Part shown: piece after piece, positions 35,681 through 35,784 of the stretch
Position numbering within the stretch: position 1 is the first letter of the stretch
Layout: each line of letters opens with the position of its first letter
NCBI GenBank assembly: GCA_003140895.1
Contig: PLLH01000011.1
Coordinates: 6,388-42,171 of the forward strand
Direction of reading: 5' to 3'
DNA length: 35,784 bases
DNA from: Elusimicrobiota bacterium
Lineage (GTDB): Bacteria > Elusimicrobiota > Elusimicrobia > F11
The notes under the pieces: generated by a model
The model's database searches: none
What the model was told of the DNA's origin: nothing
Seen by the model: the letters and a program-made list of their open reading frames with translations, nothing else
Translations under genes and position numbers: made by a program

Positions 35681-35784
35681 GTGTACGAACAAATCAAAAA
35701 GACCGACCCCCCAATTTATAAGGCCATCAAGGCGGAAGTCCGCCGCCAACAAGACGGGTTGGAGCTCATCGCCTCCGAGAACTT
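35681..35784 (+). CDS. glyA: Serine hydroxymethyltransferase, N-terminal fragment (truncated by window edge)
   Basis: CCGAGGAGGAATAACC-GTG start; VYEQIKKTDPPIYKAIKAEVRRQQDGLELIASEN matches the SHMT N-terminus (LELIASENF). Not in the ORF track. Confidence 0.9.
   Translation, partial: MYEQIKKTDPPIYKAIKAEVRRQQDGLELIASEN

Noticed and set aside
1-35784. CRISPR array, tRNA, rRNA, transposase or integrase genes
   Set aside because: No spaced direct repeats of CRISPR type, no recognisable tRNA/rRNA sequence and no mobile-element enzyme found; only the REP/MITE-like repeat at 25271-25322 hints at mobility.

Overview
The 35.8 kb window is bacterial and densely coded. My taxonomic guess is an Omnitrophota/Elusimicrobiota-like lineage, but this rests only on gene style and is low confidence. 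On the left is a minus-strand pair: an M23 endopeptidase, translationally coupled to an S8 subtilisin with a C-terminal 'YPNPFNP' domain that runs off the left edge and is absent from the ORF track. Next is a plus-strand class II (B12-dependent) ribonucleotide reductase with a plausible NrdR-type operator. The centrepiece is one uninterrupted 18.1 kb ORF (about 6,046-6,048 aa). It has a signal sequence or membrane anchor, a TraB/TIKI/ChaN-like N-terminal region, several membrane blocks, a soluble region of about 2,400 aa with internal repeats, and a C-terminal multi-TM region with a possible degenerate GT2 glycosyltransferase-like core. TTAA-N7-TTAA (11-bp period, Pho-box/OmpR-family-like) direct repeats lie immediately on both sides of it. 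The downstream array has four perfectly phased copies and is followed by two consecutive hairpins, one a perfect 20-bp inverted repeat. To the right are ndk, a signalling cluster (FIST protein, XylR_N/V4R-PAS histidine kinase, response regulator-HD-GYP, and a divergent GAF-HD-GYP protein), then a housekeeping run: rsmI, argC, zinc ribbon protein, argJ, tsaC/ywlC, ywlE-like, and the start of glyA. All calls come from reading the sequence; no homology search was run.
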